Notes under the pieces: generated by a model | The model's database searches: none | What the model was told of the DNA's origin: nothing | What the model saw: the letters and a program-made list of their open reading frames with translations, nothing else | Assembly: GCF_001724135.1 (NCBI RefSeq) | Contig: NZ_MEDS01000008.1 | Span: forward strand, 186,001 to 250,000 | Length of the DNA stretch: 64,000 bases | Origin: Comamonas sp. SCN 65-56 | GTDB lineage: Bacteria; Pseudomonadota; Gammaproteobacteria; Burkholderiales; Burkholderiaceae_C | Reading direction: 5' to 3' | Part shown: positions 36,412 to 44,767 of the stretch, in pieces | Position numbering within the stretch: the first letter of the stretch is position 1 | How the letters are laid out: the number at the start of each line of letters is the position of its first letter | Position numbers and translations under genes: made by a program

Positions 36412-37230
36412 ATGCTGCGCAGAAATGCTCTATTTTCAATAGCTTTTGGCGCTTGTTGGACAAGCGCTAGAGCCGAAAAACACCAAAAATCCAGCGATAA
36501 CGCCGTCTACCTGAGCTTTGACACCGGGCACATGGGCATCGCCCCCCTGGTGGCCCGGGTGCTGCAACGCCAGCAGGTGCAAGTCACTTTCTTTGCGGCC
36601 CACGAACGCACCCGGGAAGGCGATGGCTGCCTGGGCGACTACTGGGCGCCGTGGTGGCGCGAGCGTGCCAGGGAAGGCCATGCGTTTGGCTCACACACCT
36701 GGCAGCATGCCGTCTGGCGCGGCGATCTGCCTGCCGCGGGCGGCGAAGCACGCTTTCGCATCCAGCCCACCGCCGGGCCGGATGCCGGCCAACGCCTGGT
36801 CTGGACGGCGAGCCAGTACTGCGCCGATATCCGCCATGCCGCGGTGCGCCTGGCAGAGGTCACCGGCGTGCCAACCCTGCCGCTGTACCGCGCGCCCGGT
36901 GGCAAAACCTCGGCCGCGCTACTGGCCACGGCCGAGCGCTGCGGCTGGAAGCAGGTGGGCTGGTCACCGGCCGGCTTTCTGGGCGACGAGCTGCCCAGCG
37001 AGCGCTATCCGAATCAAGCCCTGCTGCAGCAGGCGCTGAAGACCATCCGGCCTGGCGATGTTCTGCTCGCCCACCTGGGCATCTGGTCGCGCCACGATCC
37101 ATGGGCACCGGCGGTGCTGGAGCCACTGATCGAAGGCCTGAAAGCACGCGGCCTGACCTTTCACACCCTGCGCGAGCACCCCGCCTGCAAGGACTGGATC
37201 GCGCAGCACCGCACCATCGGCCGCACATGA
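36412..37230 (+). CDS. polysaccharide deacetylase (NodB-like, CE4)
   Basis: 272 residues. The CE4 motifs are present in modified form: SFDTGHMG (usually TFDDGP, so one Asp is replaced by Thr), SHTWQH (H-x3-H metal ligands), LYRAPGGKT and VLLAHLGIW. It probably removes acetyl groups from an envelope or exported glycan. The first ~28 residues (NALFSIAFGACWTSARA), which act as the apparent signal peptide, are encoded by a dispersed palindromic repeat. No good RBS is seen; coupling to the propeller gene 9 bp upstream is likely. Its stop overlaps the next start (ATGA). Confidence 0.85.
   Translation: MLRRNALFSIAFGACWTSARAEKHQKSSDNAVYLSFDTGHMGIAPLVARVLQRQQVQVTFFAAHERTREGDGCLGDYWAPWWRERAREGHAFGSHTWQHAVWRGDLPAAGGEARFRIQPTAGPDAGQRLVWTASQYCADIRHAAVRLAEVTGVPTLPLYRAPGGKTSAALLATAERCGWKQVGWSPAGFLGDELPSERYPNQALLQQALKTIRPGDVLLAHLGIWSRHDPWAPAVLEPLIEGLKARGLTFHTLREHPACKDWIAQHRTIGRT
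36423..36480. repeat. dispersed palindromic repeat forming the deacetylase N-terminus
   Basis: AATAGCTTTTGGCGCTTGTT..CAAGCGCTAGAGCCGAAAAA is a clear family member in the same orientation as the copy at 52537. It begins 11 bp after the deacetylase ATG and is read through in frame. Confidence 0.75.
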
Positions 37231-38183
37231 TCGATCCGTCCGCCCTCTTCTCGCATGCGCAGGAATGGCTGTTTGAAACGCTGATCGAACCCGTGGCGTT
37301 TCAATTCGGCATGGGCAATCTGCTCGAAGACGGTTACACCGCCACTGGCTGGCTCATCGCCGGTCTGTTGCAGATCGCCACGCTGGTGCTCCTTATCGGC
37401 CCGGCGCAACGACTCTGGCCCGCGGAACAGGTCAAGGACCGCGCGGCGGTGCGCGTGGACATTCTCTACACCCTGCTGCACCGCCTGGGCCTGTTCAAGC
37501 TGGTGATGTTCTTCACGGTGGAGAGCTGGCTCACCGACGGCATAGGCCTGCTGCGCGCCCGCGGCATGCCGACGCTGCACCTGGACGAGCTCTGGCCCGG
37601 CGTCACCGATCAGGCCCTGGTCAGTTTTTGCATTTATCTGGTGATCTTCGACTTCATCGGATACCTGGTGCACCGCGCACAGCACCAATGGAACTGGTGG
37701 TGGCAGCTGCACGCCGTGCACCACAGCCAGCGCCAGATGACGATGTGGAGCGACGACCGCAACCACCTGCTCGACAGCGCCCTCACCGACGCCATCTTCG
37801 TGCTGCTGGCGATCCTGATCGGCGTCGCGTCCTCGCAGTTCGTGCTGCTGGTGGCCATCAGCCAGCTCATGCAGAGCCTGCAGCATGCCAACCTGCGCTG
37901 GGGTTTCGGCCGCGTGGGCGAGCGCCTGGTCATCAGTCCGCGCTTTCACCGGCGCCACCACGCCATCGGCATCGGCCACGAGGCGGGTACGCGCGGGCCG
38001 CTGAAAGGCGTGAATTTCGGCGTGCTCTTTCCGTGGTGGGACAGCCTGCTGGGCTCGGCCGACTACGCCGGGCAGTTCGAAGCCACCGGCATCCGCGACC
38101 AGGTGCAAGCCGGGCGCGACTACGGCCGCGGCTTCTGGGACCAGCAGTGGCTGGCGCTCAAACGCCTGGCGCGCCGGGGCTGA
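37227..38183 (+). CDS. sterol desaturase / fatty acid hydroxylase-family membrane protein
   Basis: 318 residues with four to five membrane helices and the three diiron His boxes HRAQHQ, HAVHHS and HRRHH. The superfamily includes hydroxylases and desaturases acting on lipids, hopanoids, carotenoids and alkylglycerols. The start overlaps the deacetylase stop by 4 bp, so all three genes of this operon are coupled. The substrate is unknown; a lipid-linked envelope component is a reasonable guess from context. Confidence 0.88.
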   Translation: MIDPSALFSHAQEWLFETLIEPVAFQFGMGNLLEDGYTATGWLIAGLLQIATLVLLIGPAQRLWPAEQVKDRAAVRVDILYTLLHRLGLFKLVMFFTVESWLTDGIGLLRARGMPTLHLDELWPGVTDQALVSFCIYLVIFDFIGYLVHRAQHQWNWWWQLHAVHHSQRQMTMWSDDRNHLLDSALTDAIFVLLAILIGVASSQFVLLVAISQLMQSLQHANLRWGFGRVGERLVISPRFHRRHHAIGIGHEAGTRGPLKGVNFGVLFPWWDSLLGSADYAGQFEATGIRDQVQAGRDYGRGFWDQQWLALKRLARRG

Positions 38184-38198
38184 GCGCGCCGGCGCGGC

Positions 38199-39263
38199 TC
38201 AGCCGGCGGCGTAGCGCACGCCCGAATGCGCGGCCAGGTCCAGCACCGAATCGATGCGGACGTCGCCCGACAACAGGTCCAGGCTGGCACCGCTGCCGAC
38301 ATGGGCGTCTTCGGCGCTGCTCGGGTAGCTGGCGCCCGCATGGGCGTCCTGCCACAGCGCCCACAGGCGGTCCACGTTGGCATGGTGCAGGAAGAACACC
38401 GGATCGTTGGGCGAGGTGCCCGTCGCCATCTGCCCGCCGATCATCGCGTGCACCGGGTTGTGCAGCGCCAGCTCCAGGTATTTGCGCATGCTCTGCTCTA
38501 TCCAGCTCTGACGGTTTTCCAGATGCTCCAGGGGCGTCAGCATGCTCTCCATGTAGGGCGCGGCGTCGTAGTCGGCGTAGGCCAGCAGACGGCTGCGCGG
38601 CTCGCGCGCCATGTAGTCGTCGATGACTTGCATGCTGTCGGCGTCCAGCCCCTCGAAGGAAAAGCGCCGCGTCAGGCCGCGCCGGCTCAGCGGCGCGGGG
38701 TTGATGTCGGCAATACCGTCGCCCTCCGAATCGGCAAACTCGTCGGGCGTCTCGTCAAAGTACGCGCCCATGGGCCACAGCCCTTCGCGGAACATGCCGC
38801 TCTTGACGATGAACCTGTCGCCCGCGTCGCCGTTGCCCCCGAGGAAGTCGTCCGTGAAGATGGCGCGCCAGCTGCCCTGCTGCTGCCAGTCCCAATAAGG
38901 CAGGGCCATCTGCGCATCGCCCGACACGCGCTGCAGCTCGCGCTCGAAGCGCAGCAGAAACTCACGGTGCCAAGGCAGGAAGGACGCGCTCATGTGCGCG
39001 TTGTAGTGCGTGGGGTCCTGCGCAGAGGGAAACGCCCGCCCGTGCAGCTGCACGAAGTAGTCGTAGGCGTTGACCGCCGGGTCGTACGCCGAAGGCCGGC
39101 GCTTCATCGCATGCAGCGTCTGCACGTAGCGCTCGCGCTCGGCGTTCGAGAGCTGCAGCACGTCGGGGCGCACGCGCAGCAGCGCCTCGCTGCCCCCGCC
39201 GCATCCGGCCAAGGTGCTTGCCAGCAGGCCGGCGCCTGCATACAAAAAGTGTCGTCGCTGCAT
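38199..39263 (-). CDS. tyrosinase-family type 3 copper protein, exported
   Basis: 354 residues. The N-terminus MQRRHFLYAGAGLLASTLAGC combines a twin-arginine-like start with a lipobox-type LAGC, so export and lipidation are possible. Copper site A ligands are in YFVQLHG and HMSASFLPWHREFLLRFE; site B ligands in LHNPVHAMIGG and NDPVFFLHHANVDRLW. All six His look present, so o-phenol oxidation is plausible. No caddie protein gene is adjacent. It is convergent with the fatty acid hydroxylase-like gene. Confidence 0.9.
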   Translation of the reverse strand: MQRRHFLYAGAGLLASTLAGCGGGSEALLRVRPDVLQLSNAERERYVQTLHAMKRRPSAYDPAVNAYDYFVQLHGRAFPSAQDPTHYNAHMSASFLPWHREFLLRFERELQRVSGDAQMALPYWDWQQQGSWRAIFTDDFLGGNGDAGDRFIVKSGMFREGLWPMGAYFDETPDEFADSEGDGIADINPAPLSRRGLTRRFSFEGLDADSMQVIDDYMAREPRSRLLAYADYDAAPYMESMLTPLEHLENRQSWIEQSMRKYLELALHNPVHAMIGGQMATGTSPNDPVFFLHHANVDRLWALWQDAHAGASYPSSAEDAHVGSGASLDLLSGDVRIDSVLDLAAHSGVRYAAG

Positions 39264-39465
39264 CGGCGGCTTTCCAGGAAAAAGTGGGATGAAAGATGGG
39301 GTGCCGCGCAAATGTAAGCGCACAAGGCTTTGCAAGACCGGCCCAGATTCGTCGCCAGCCCCGTGACGGCCAGACACCGGCCTGACCCCTCCACTGCACC
39401 AGACCATTGCCGAGCCGGCCGAAAAGATCGACGCCCACACGAAGCGCCTGCCCGGCCAGGACTCC

Positions 39466-39500
39466 TTTCCCCTTTGGGGGAGGGAGCAAGACACCCCACC
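39466..39500. repeat. GC-rich palindromic repeat, second copy
   Basis: CTCCTTTCCCCTTTGGGGGA followed by GGG closely matches the left block at 23128. Only the first palindrome is retained here. Confidence 0.5.
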
Positions 39501-39748
39501 CTCGCCGGCCTGGTGCGCTGGCTGCGCCCCCTGGTTTCAAAATCCGCAGAAATTGCTTCAATCCGAGGAGCTGCTTGCGCAGTCAGAGAAAGCACCAAAT
39601 GCTGATTTGCATGCTGATAAATAGCTATAACAACAAGAGCGCAAACCCGCACAGCCCTGGGCCGCGCCCGGCCCGTGGCGCTGGCGCCGGGGCTGCGGGC
39701 CTGGGGCGCCTGAGGCGGCGGCCAGCAGGCCTCTTGCACGCAAGCCGG

Positions 39749-39817
39749 TACAATCAGCCACCGGGCCCAAGTTTCTTGACGCCCGGTTTTTTTGCGCCAT
39801 GCGCACGCAAAAACCGG
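39749..39817 (+). promoter_or_regulatory. candidate transcription attenuator before GMP reductase
   Basis: A -10-like TACAAT (39749-39754) has no strong -35. Immediately after it CCGGGC (39761-39766) pairs with GCCCGG (39781-39786), followed by seven T: an intrinsic terminator about 90 bp before the gene and not downstream of any plus-strand gene. The 3' half of that stem plus the T run (CCGGTTTTT..GCG, 39783-39796) can instead pair with CGCAAAAACCGG (39806-39817), 12 pairs with a 2-nt bulge, so the two structures exclude each other. No known riboswitch core is recognised. Confidence 0.45.
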
Positions 39818-39884
39818 AACCAAGCCAAGCGCCCAGCCGCCGCGAACCTGCGCGCCGGCCACCCCCTCAACGGAGCTTGGAACC

Positions 39885-40862
39885 ATGGAAATCTTCGACT
39901 ACGACAACATCCTGCTGCTGCCGCGCAAGTGCCGCGTGGGCAGCCGCGCCGAATGCGACGCCGGCACCGAGCTGGGCGGGCGGCGCTTTCGCCTGCCGGT
40001 CGTCCCGGCCAACATGAAAACCGTGGTGGACGAGAACATCTGCATCTGGCTGGCACAGCACGACTATTTTTACGTGATGCACCGCTTTGACCTGGACAAC
40101 GTCCAGTTTGTGAAAGACATGCGGGCAAAGGGCTGCTACGCCTCGATCTCGCTGGGTGTCAAGCAGGCCGATCGCGACACCGTGGACCGCCTCAAGGCCG
40201 AGGGCCTGGCGCCCGAGTACGTGACGATCGACATTGCCCACGGCCACGCCGACAGCGTGCGCGACATGATCGGCTACCTGAAGCAACACCTGCCGCAGAC
40301 CTTCGTGATCGCCGGCAACGTCGGCACGCCCGAGGCGGTGATCGACCTGGAGAACTGGGGCGCGGACGCCACCAAGGTCGGCATCGGCCCGGGCAAGGTC
40401 TGCATCACCAAGCTCAAGACTGGTTTTGGCACCGGCGGCTGGCAGCTCTCGGCGCTCAAGTGGTGCGCGCGCGTCGCCACCAAGCCCATCATTGCTGACG
40501 GCGGCATCCGCAGCCACGGCGACATCGCCAAGAGTATTCGCTTTGGCGCCACCATGGTCATGGTCGGCTCGCTCTTCGCCGGGCACGAGGAATCACCCGG
40601 CAAGACGGTGGAAGTGGACGGGCAGATGTACAAGGAGTACTACGGCTCGGCCAGCGACTTCAACAAGGGTGAATACCGCCACGTCGAGGGCAAGCGCATC
40701 CTGGAGCCGATCAAGGGCAAGTTCGCCGATACGCTCACCGAGATGGAGCAGGATATCCAGAGCTCGATCAGCTATTCGGGCGGCAAGAAGCTGCTCGATA
40801 TCCGCAAGGTGAACTATGTGATCCTGGGCGGGGACAACGCAGGCGAACACCTGCTCATGTAG
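39885..40862 (+). CDS. guaC: GMP reductase
   Basis: 325-residue IMPDH/GMPR-fold enzyme that converts GMP to IMP with NADPH. It is the short form without CBS domains: [13 protein letters not shown] at the start, catalytic Cys loop [38 protein letters not shown] and [11 protein letters not shown]. These match the GMPR class common in Firmicutes rather than E. coli GuaC. CGGAGCTTGGAACC precedes the ATG. An attenuator-like leader lies upstream. It is convergent with an esterase gene 4 bp away. Confidence 0.9.
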   Translation: MEIFDYDNILLLPRKCRVGSRAECDAGTELGGRRFRLPVVPANMKTVVDENICIWLAQHDYFYVMHRFDLDNVQFVKDMRAKGCYASISLGVKQADRDTVDRLKAEGLAPEYVTIDIAHGHADSVRDMIGYLKQHLPQTFVIAGNVGTPEAVIDLENWGADATKVGIGPGKVCITKLKTGFGTGGWQLSALKWCARVATKPIIADGGIRSHGDIAKSIRFGATMVMVGSLFAGHEESPGKTVEVDGQMYKEYYGSASDFNKGEYRHVEGKRILEPIKGKFADTLTEMEQDIQSSISYSGGKKLLDIRKVNYVILGGDNAGEHLLM

Positions 40863-40866
40863 GCGC

Positions 40867-41742
40867 TCAGTAACGCAGCAGGTTCAGGGCGATGCGGTGC
40901 ACATCGCTCTTCGGGTCGGCCAGCGCGTTCAGGATGGTGAAGTGGTTCAGGCCCTGCAGCACCTGCGCCCGCGGCACATAGTGCGTGCCCCAGGCCTGCT
41001 GCACCAGCATGCACTGGCGCTGAAATTCCTCGGATTCATCATCGCCGGCAATGCAATGCAGGTGCGCCTGCGGCGGCGCCGGCAGCAGCGCCGGGCTGCA
41101 GCGCATCACCTGCTGCTCGGTCAGGCGCAAGTCCTGCTGCAGCGAGGGCGTATGCATGATGGGCGCCAGATCGTGCAGGCCGGAGATCGACAGCGCCTTG
41201 CGCACCAGCACATCGGGCAAGCGGCTCAAAAGCAGCGGCCAGGCGCTTGCCAGCAGCAGCGCGGCGAGATGCCCGCCGGCTGAATGCCCCACCAGCGTGA
41301 TATTGCCCGGATCACCGCCGTGCTTGTTGATGTTGGACCACAGCCAGGCCAGCGCCTGCTCCAGCTGGCGCACGATGAAGGGAATGCTCACCGGCTGCTC
41401 CGGCGTGCCCGGGCACAGCGCGTAGTTGACCACCACGACACAGGCACCGCTGGCGACGAACCCCGGCGCGATGAAGGAATGGTCCGCTTTGTCCAGGGCG
41501 CGCCAATAGCCGCCGTGCACGAACACCAGCACGGGCGCGCGCTGCGGCTCACCCGGGAAAATGTCCAGTGTCTCGCCTTCGCGCCGACCATAGGCCACAT
41601 CCAGGTGGCAAGGCAGCGCTTTGCGCACCGCCGCCGAATCCCGCGCCCAAGCCTGCATGTGCTCCATGTGGTCGGGCACGGCAGCGCGCGTGTTGTACAT
41701 GAGCTCAAGCCACGCCGGGTCGGCATACCGTGGGTCCTGCAT
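40867..41742 (-). CDS. alpha/beta hydrolase (esterase / kynurenine formamidase-like)
   Basis: 291 residues. HGGYWRALDK is the oxyanion-hole motif typical of kynurenine formamidase-like and HSL-like esterases; GHSAGGHLAA carries the nucleophile Ser, and LNHFTILNAL the catalytic His. The start MQDPRYADP has GAGGGGG upstream, preferred over longer in-frame starts that run toward the tRNA promoter. No kynurenine-pathway genes are nearby, so the substrate remains open. Confidence 0.85.
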   Translation of the reverse strand: MQDPRYADPAWLELMYNTRAAVPDHMEHMQAWARDSAAVRKALPCHLDVAYGRREGETLDIFPGEPQRAPVLVFVHGGYWRALDKADHSFIAPGFVASGACVVVVNYALCPGTPEQPVSIPFIVRQLEQALAWLWSNINKHGGDPGNITLVGHSAGGHLAALLLASAWPLLLSRLPDVLVRKALSISGLHDLAPIMHTPSLQQDLRLTEQQVMRCSPALLPAPPQAHLHCIAGDDESEEFQRQCMLVQQAWGTHYVPRAQVLQGLNHFTILNALADPKSDVHRIALNLLRY

Positions 41743-41819
41743 TGCGTGCCCCCTCTCTCTTCGTCGGGCATGCACCCGGAATTCGTGCATAATAGCGAGC
41801 TTCGCGTACATCCGTACTC

Positions 41820-41895
41820 GGGTTCTTAGCTCAGCTGGTAGAGCAGCGGACTCTTAATCCGTTGGTCGTAGGTTCGAATCCTACAGGACCCACCA
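41820..41895 (+). tRNA. tRNA-Lys (anticodon CTT)
   Basis: 76-nt cloverleaf: acceptor GGGTTCT pairs with AGGACCC, D arm AGCTCAGCTGGTAGAGC, anticodon stem GCGGA/TCCGT with loop CTCTTAA (anticodon CTT reads AAG), T arm GTAGGTTCGAATCCTAC and encoded CCA. A CATAAT-like -10 lies ~30 bp upstream. Confidence 0.97.
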
Positions 41896-41906
41896 GTTTC
41901 ATCATC

Positions 41907-41941
41907 AAGCCCGCCAGGCAGCAGCTTGGGCGGGCTTTTTT
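41907..41941 (+). terminator. intrinsic terminator of tRNA-Lys
   Basis: AGCCCGCC pairs with GGCGGGCT across a 13-nt loop, followed by a run of six T. It lies 12 bp after the tRNA. Confidence 0.9.
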
Positions 41942-42039
41942 GATCCGCATTTGCCGCCATCGGGGCAAACCGGCGCCAGTCAGCGGTTCAGAGTACAAAC
42001 ACATCCCGGACGTCCCGCGCCCATCCACCGCACAAGATC

Positions 42040-43275
42040 ATGGCACCCATGCACCCTGACGCCCCCGTCGCCTGGCGCGGACCGCTCTGGGCCCTGTCCA
42101 TCCTGCTCGCTTTGCTGGGCATGCTGGGGCCGTTTGCCATCGACACCTATCTGCCCGCATTCCCGGCGATTGCGGCTGGCCTGAACGCCACGCCGCTGCA
42201 GATGCAGCAGACGCTCTCGGCCTACCTGTTCGCCTTCGCCTTCATGGCGCTGTTTCACGGCTCGCTCTCCGACAGCTTCGGGCGCCGCCCCGTGGTGCTC
42301 TGGGGCCTTGGCATCTTCACTCTGGCCTCGGCCGGTTGCGCGCTGTCGCCGACGATAGGTTGGCTGGTGTTCTTCCGGGCGCTGCAAGGCCTGTCCGCCG
42401 GCGGCGGCATCGTCGTGGCGCGCGCCGTCATACGCGACCTGTTCCCTCAGGCACAGGCACAGAAGGTGATGAGTCAGGTGACGATCTTCTTCGGCATCGC
42501 ACCGGCCATCGCACCGATGATGGGGGGCTGGGTTTCCGAGCACCTGCCGTGGCAGAGTGTGTTCTGGCTGCTGACGGTGATTGCCGCGCTGCTGCTGCTG
42601 ACCAACTGGCGCCTGCTGCCCGAATCGCTGCCGCACGAGCGGCGCCAGCCGCTGCACCTGGGCCACCTGATGCGCGGCTACTGGCAGCTGGGCACCAATC
42701 CGCGCTTCGTGCTGCTGGCGCTGGCCAGCGGCGTGCCGTTCAATGGCATGTTCCTCTACGTGCTGGCGGCCCCGGCGTTTCTGGGTGAGCACCTGCATCT
42801 GCAGCCGGGCCAGTTCTTCTGGTTCTTCCTGCTGAACATTCTGGGCATCATGGGCGGTGCCTGGCTGAGCGGGCGCATGGCCGGCAAGGTGGCGCCCAAG
42901 CGCCAGATCCGCCACGGCTTCGTCATCATGCTGGCGATGGTGCTGCTGAACCTGGGGGCCAATCTGCTCTTCACGCCGCATGTCGCATGGGCGATGCTGC
43001 CAATCTGCATCTTCTCTTTCGGCTGGGCGCTGATGGTGCCGGTGATCACGCTGCTGGTGCTCGATCTGGTACCCACGCGACGCGGCATGGCGTCTTCGCT
43101 GCAGGCCTTCGTCGGCTCGACCGCCAACGGCTTTGTGGCCGGGGTGATTGCGCCGCTGGTGATGCATTCCACGGTAGCGATGGCTGCGGCATCGCTGCTC
43201 ATGATGCTGATCGGGCTCGTGGCCTGGATCTGGCTGCACCACCGCTGGCCCGAAATCGGGCGCACCGTCACCTGA
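42040..43275 (+). CDS. Bcr/CflA-family multidrug efflux MFS transporter
   Basis: 411-residue major facilitator protein with twelve predicted helices. GPFAIDTYLPAFPAIAAGL in helix 1 and SDSFGRRPVVLWGL in loop 2-3 are typical of the DHA1 Bcr/CflA drug:H+ antiporters, as is RALQGLSAGGGIVVARAVIRD in helix 4. It exports drugs or small metabolites. The start MAPMHPDAP is followed by a second Met three codons later that could also serve. It is convergent with a broken diguanylate cyclase gene. Confidence 0.9.
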   Translation: MAPMHPDAPVAWRGPLWALSILLALLGMLGPFAIDTYLPAFPAIAAGLNATPLQMQQTLSAYLFAFAFMALFHGSLSDSFGRRPVVLWGLGIFTLASAGCALSPTIGWLVFFRALQGLSAGGGIVVARAVIRDLFPQAQAQKVMSQVTIFFGIAPAIAPMMGGWVSEHLPWQSVFWLLTVIAALLLLTNWRLLPESLPHERRQPLHLGHLMRGYWQLGTNPRFVLLALASGVPFNGMFLYVLAAPAFLGEHLHLQPGQFFWFFLLNILGIMGGAWLSGRMAGKVAPKRQIRHGFVIMLAMVLLNLGANLLFTPHVAWAMLPICIFSFGWALMVPVITLLVLDLVPTRRGMASSLQAFVGSTANGFVAGVIAPLVMHSTVAMAAASLLMMLIGLVAWIWLHHRWPEIGRTVT

Positions 43276-43287
43276 CTGCCGTCGGGT

Positions 43288-44657
43288 TCAGCGCTGACGC
43301 CGGTCGGTTCCGTGCGATTCGTAGTAGCGCGCCTTGGCCTCGTACATGGCGATGTCGGCCTGGTGGACGGCGGCGCCGACGGCTGCTCCATCCCACGCCA
43401 CGGCCACGCCCATCGCGAGGCTGAGCAGCTGCCCCGGATAGAACTGGTTGTTGAGCTCCTGCAGGCTCGTCACATGCTCCATCACCGCCTGCGCCGCACG
43501 CTCATCCGCACCCGACAGCAGAACCGCAAACTCATCGCCGCCGATACGGGCGGCGCAGCCGCTGCCGCCCACCGCCTTGGAGAGCACTTCGCCCGCCCGG
43601 CGCAGCAAGGCATCGCCCGCCACATGGCCGTGGTCATCGTTCACCGCCTTCAGGCCATTGAGATCGATAGCGATCACCGCCACCGGCCACGGCCCCTTGC
43701 GCGTCAGGCGATTGAGCTCTTCGACGTAATAGGCGCGATTGCGCAGGCCGGTCAGCACGTCGTGCTTGCCCAGATACTCCAGATAGGCCTCGGCAAGGGC
43801 TCGCCCGCCAGGGTGTAGTTCACCACCTCGCGCTGCTGCACCAACTTGCCGTCCCACAGATCCAGCAATTGATCGGCAAACGTCTCCAGCGCCTCGTCGC
43901 GGAACACCGCTGCCAGCTGCGTGTACAGCGCTTGCTTGTCTGCTGCGCCAAACAGGTGCAGCGTGGTGCGATTGACGTCCACGACACGGATTTCGTGCAG
44001 GCACTGTTCGACGAATTCCGGATGCACCTTCAGAAAGGTCTTCAGATCCGTGATGCCGCGCTCGCGCAGGTTGTCGAGCAGGCGCTTGATGGCGCTGAAA
44101 TCCTCCACCCAGAGTGACACTGGCGAATGCTCGAACAGCAAGCGCGCATGGCGTTCGCTTTCCTGCAGCTGCACACGCGCACGCTCCTGCACCGTGTTGT
44201 CTTCCAGCGAGACCAGCACCCGATCCCAGCTGGCTTCATGCCCAGGCAGGATGCGCCCACGGATGAAAACATCCAGCCGCCTGCCATCAAGTGCATAGTT
44301 CACCGTCTGATTGGAAAACTCCAGCGCGCCGCCCCAGAGCTGGCGCAGTTCGGCAATCGCCGGCTCCAGCATGTCGTCGCGAAAAATGCGGTCCAGCGAC
44401 GCCTCCAGCGACGCCTGGTCCGCAGCCGCGAACAGCGCCAGGGTTCTGCGGTTGACCTTGAGGATGCGGATCGCCGCACCGTACTCGCGCACCCGCTCGG
44501 GGTGCCCACGCAGGAACGCCTGCACATCGACCACGCCCTGGTTCTTCCAGCGCTGCAGCAGGGCCCGCACGCCGCTCCAGTCTTCCAGCCAGAGAGACAC
44601 TGGAGCCAAGTCGAACATATGCTCAAAATCAGCGGCCGAAGACAAGGGGTTGGACAT
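43288..44657 (-). pseudogene. PAS-like / GGDEF diguanylate cyclase, frame broken
   Basis: The N-terminal ~287 residues hold two tandem PAS-like units: LAPVSLWLEDWSGVRALLQR with VNYALDGRRLDVFIRG, then SPVSLWVEDFSAIKRLLDN with VNYTLAGEP. The frame breaks near 43797-43806. The GGDEF domain follows one frame away (AYLEYLGKHDVLTGLRNRAYY, RIGGDEFAVLL). In unit 1 about 35 residues separate the VNY.L.G block from the next unit; in unit 2 this part is missing and the linker to GGDEF starts at once, so a ~100-bp deletion with frame loss is likely. CTGGAG precedes the start. The cyclase motif itself is intact. Confidence 0.8.
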
Positions 44658-44712
44658 GCACGTTCTCCAGAAGCCCTGCATTATTGGCGAGAAGCCCTCG
44701 CTCCAGAACGGC

Positions 44713-44750
44713 AAAAGCCGGCCTGCCCCGATGGGGCAGGCCGGCTTTTT
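44713..44750. terminator. intrinsic terminator, probably of rhlE
   Basis: AAAGCCGGCCTGCCCC and GGGGCAGGCCGGCTTT form a 16-bp stem with a 3-nt loop and T tracts on both sides. It lies just after the minus-strand rhlE stop and before the diguanylate cyclase gene, so it can separate these two units. Confidence 0.85.
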
Positions 44751-44767
44751 CTGATTTGCGTTGGGAA

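Larger units (their letters stand above)
39264..39884. other. 621-bp intergenic region upstream of GMP reductase
   Basis: No convincing gene is seen in this stretch. It contains a GC-rich palindromic repeat (39466-39500), an AT-richer patch at 39585-39640 with a degraded AGCTAT-type repeat, a GC-rich hairpin-prone block (39655-39725) and, at its right end, a promoter-like -10 with an attenuator-like structure. Confidence 0.6.

Noticed and set aside
39749-39817. Known purine riboswitch upstream of GMP reductase
   Set aside because: No conserved purine-riboswitch core could be read; only the terminator/alternative-stem arrangement is supported.
39264-39884. Small protein genes in the 621-bp gap
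   Set aside because: Open frames exist on both strands but lack RBS, conserved features and sensible composition, and they run into repeats.
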